46,646 nt of DNA, taken from Xenococcus sp. PCC 7305 (GTDB lineage: Bacteria; Cyanobacteriota; Cyanobacteriia; Cyanobacteriales; Xenococcaceae). Position 1 is the stretch's first letter, and each line of letters starts with the position of its first letter. The notes beneath the pieces were generated by a model that worked only from the letters and a program-made list of their open reading frames with translations, made no database searches and was not told the origin of the DNA. The translations under genes were made by a program, and so were the position numbers. Positions 46,551 through 46,646 of the stretch are shown one piece after another. The DNA lies in assembly GCF_000332055.1 (NCBI RefSeq), contig NZ_ALVZ01000225.1:47173-93818 (forward strand), in the 5' to 3' direction.

Positions 46551-46601
46551 ACTGTAAATCCGCTGGCTACGCCTACGTTGGTTCAAATCCAACTCGGCCC
46601 A
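46551..46601 (+). repeat. 3' half of tRNA-Tyr(GUA); probable attachment site
   Basis: ACTGTAAATCCG (anticodon loop CTGTAAA, GTA at 46554-46556), variable arm CTGGCTACGCCTAC, T arm GTTGG-TTCAAAT-CCAAC, and acceptor 3' strand TCGGCCC followed by A (46594-46601). The matching 5' half is absent: no GGGCCGA-like acceptor strand or D arm lies where it should, and the 5' side of the anticodon stem (CAGA) leaves a mismatch with TCCG. A copy limited to the part from the anticodon loop to the 3' end is what tRNA-targeting integrases leave as an att site. Confidence 0.7.
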
Positions 46602-46646
46602 TATAATAAATAAAATCAAGTCTCTCTCTAGGTTACAAGCCCCGAG

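Noticed and set aside
46518-46601. A complete tRNA-Tyr gene
   Set aside because: The 3' half is clear, but the upstream DNA has no 5' acceptor strand complementary to TCGGCCC and no recognisable D arm. A mismatch also lies in the anticodon stem. It is treated as a tRNA fragment.

Overview
The window reads as part of a temperate, long-tailed (siphovirus-like) cyanophage or a large prophage of a filamentous cyanobacterium. The host signal is the very frequent HIP1 octamer GCGATCGC in nearly every gene, plus heptanucleotide (TACTTYC)n short tandem repeats at gene junctions, both typical of cyanobacterial genomes. The phage signal is a 2,734-residue tape measure protein, tail-tube and chaperone-like genes, several large beta-rich tail genes, a small-terminase-like protein, holin-like and endolysin genes, XRE regulators and KilA-N/Rha/DinD-type antirepressor-like proteins. 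Large terminase, portal, capsid, replication genes and integrase are not here, so the element must extend beyond the left edge. The far right end holds the 3' half of a tRNA-Tyr gene, which looks like an attachment site.

Layout. 1-1,000: a divergent switch-like region (truncated gene on the minus strand, small HTH-like gene on the plus strand), an XhlA-like membrane peptide and a KilA-N gene. 2.4-15.8 kb: tail morphogenesis block on the minus strand (unknown proteins, tail-tube-like protein, chaperone-like protein, tape measure), interrupted by two plus-strand genes. 15.9-23.4 kb, plus strand: RTX protein, sigma factor, tail gene, Rha-type gene, DUF3307 membrane protein, 3'-5' exoribonuclease-like protein and a large structural protein. 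23.5-26.8 kb, minus strand: small terminase, two small membrane proteins, a TnpB element and an XRE repressor. 27-32.2 kb, plus strand: a second switch-like gene, a decayed IS200 element, then a secreted protein, a membrane protein, a lipase and a lysozyme/C39 endolysin. 32.3-46.5 kb, minus strand: GH5 glycanase with a binding domain, small unknowns, three large tail-type genes alternating with two antirepressor-like genes, and an HD (MESH1-like) protein.

The most unusual feature is a repeated regulatory unit. Four antirepressor-like genes with different N-terminal domains (KilA-N, Rha, DinD/BRO twice) share one 5' leader: a GCCTCG/CGAGGC hairpin with a variable 7-nt loop, enclosed by GCGC/GCGC. 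Three of these leaders lie downstream of a fixed-spacing motif, TGTTC-N10-ACTAAAAT (first base C or fifth base T in some copies), which also precedes three other genes (RTX protein, two tail genes). The same block encodes a sigma factor, so this may be a phage-specific regulon. In three cases the unit follows a tail gene, giving a tail gene-promoter-leader-antirepressor cassette. The other notable feature is an apparent alpha/beta-hydrolase catalytic domain (S522, D572, H611) inside the tape measure protein.
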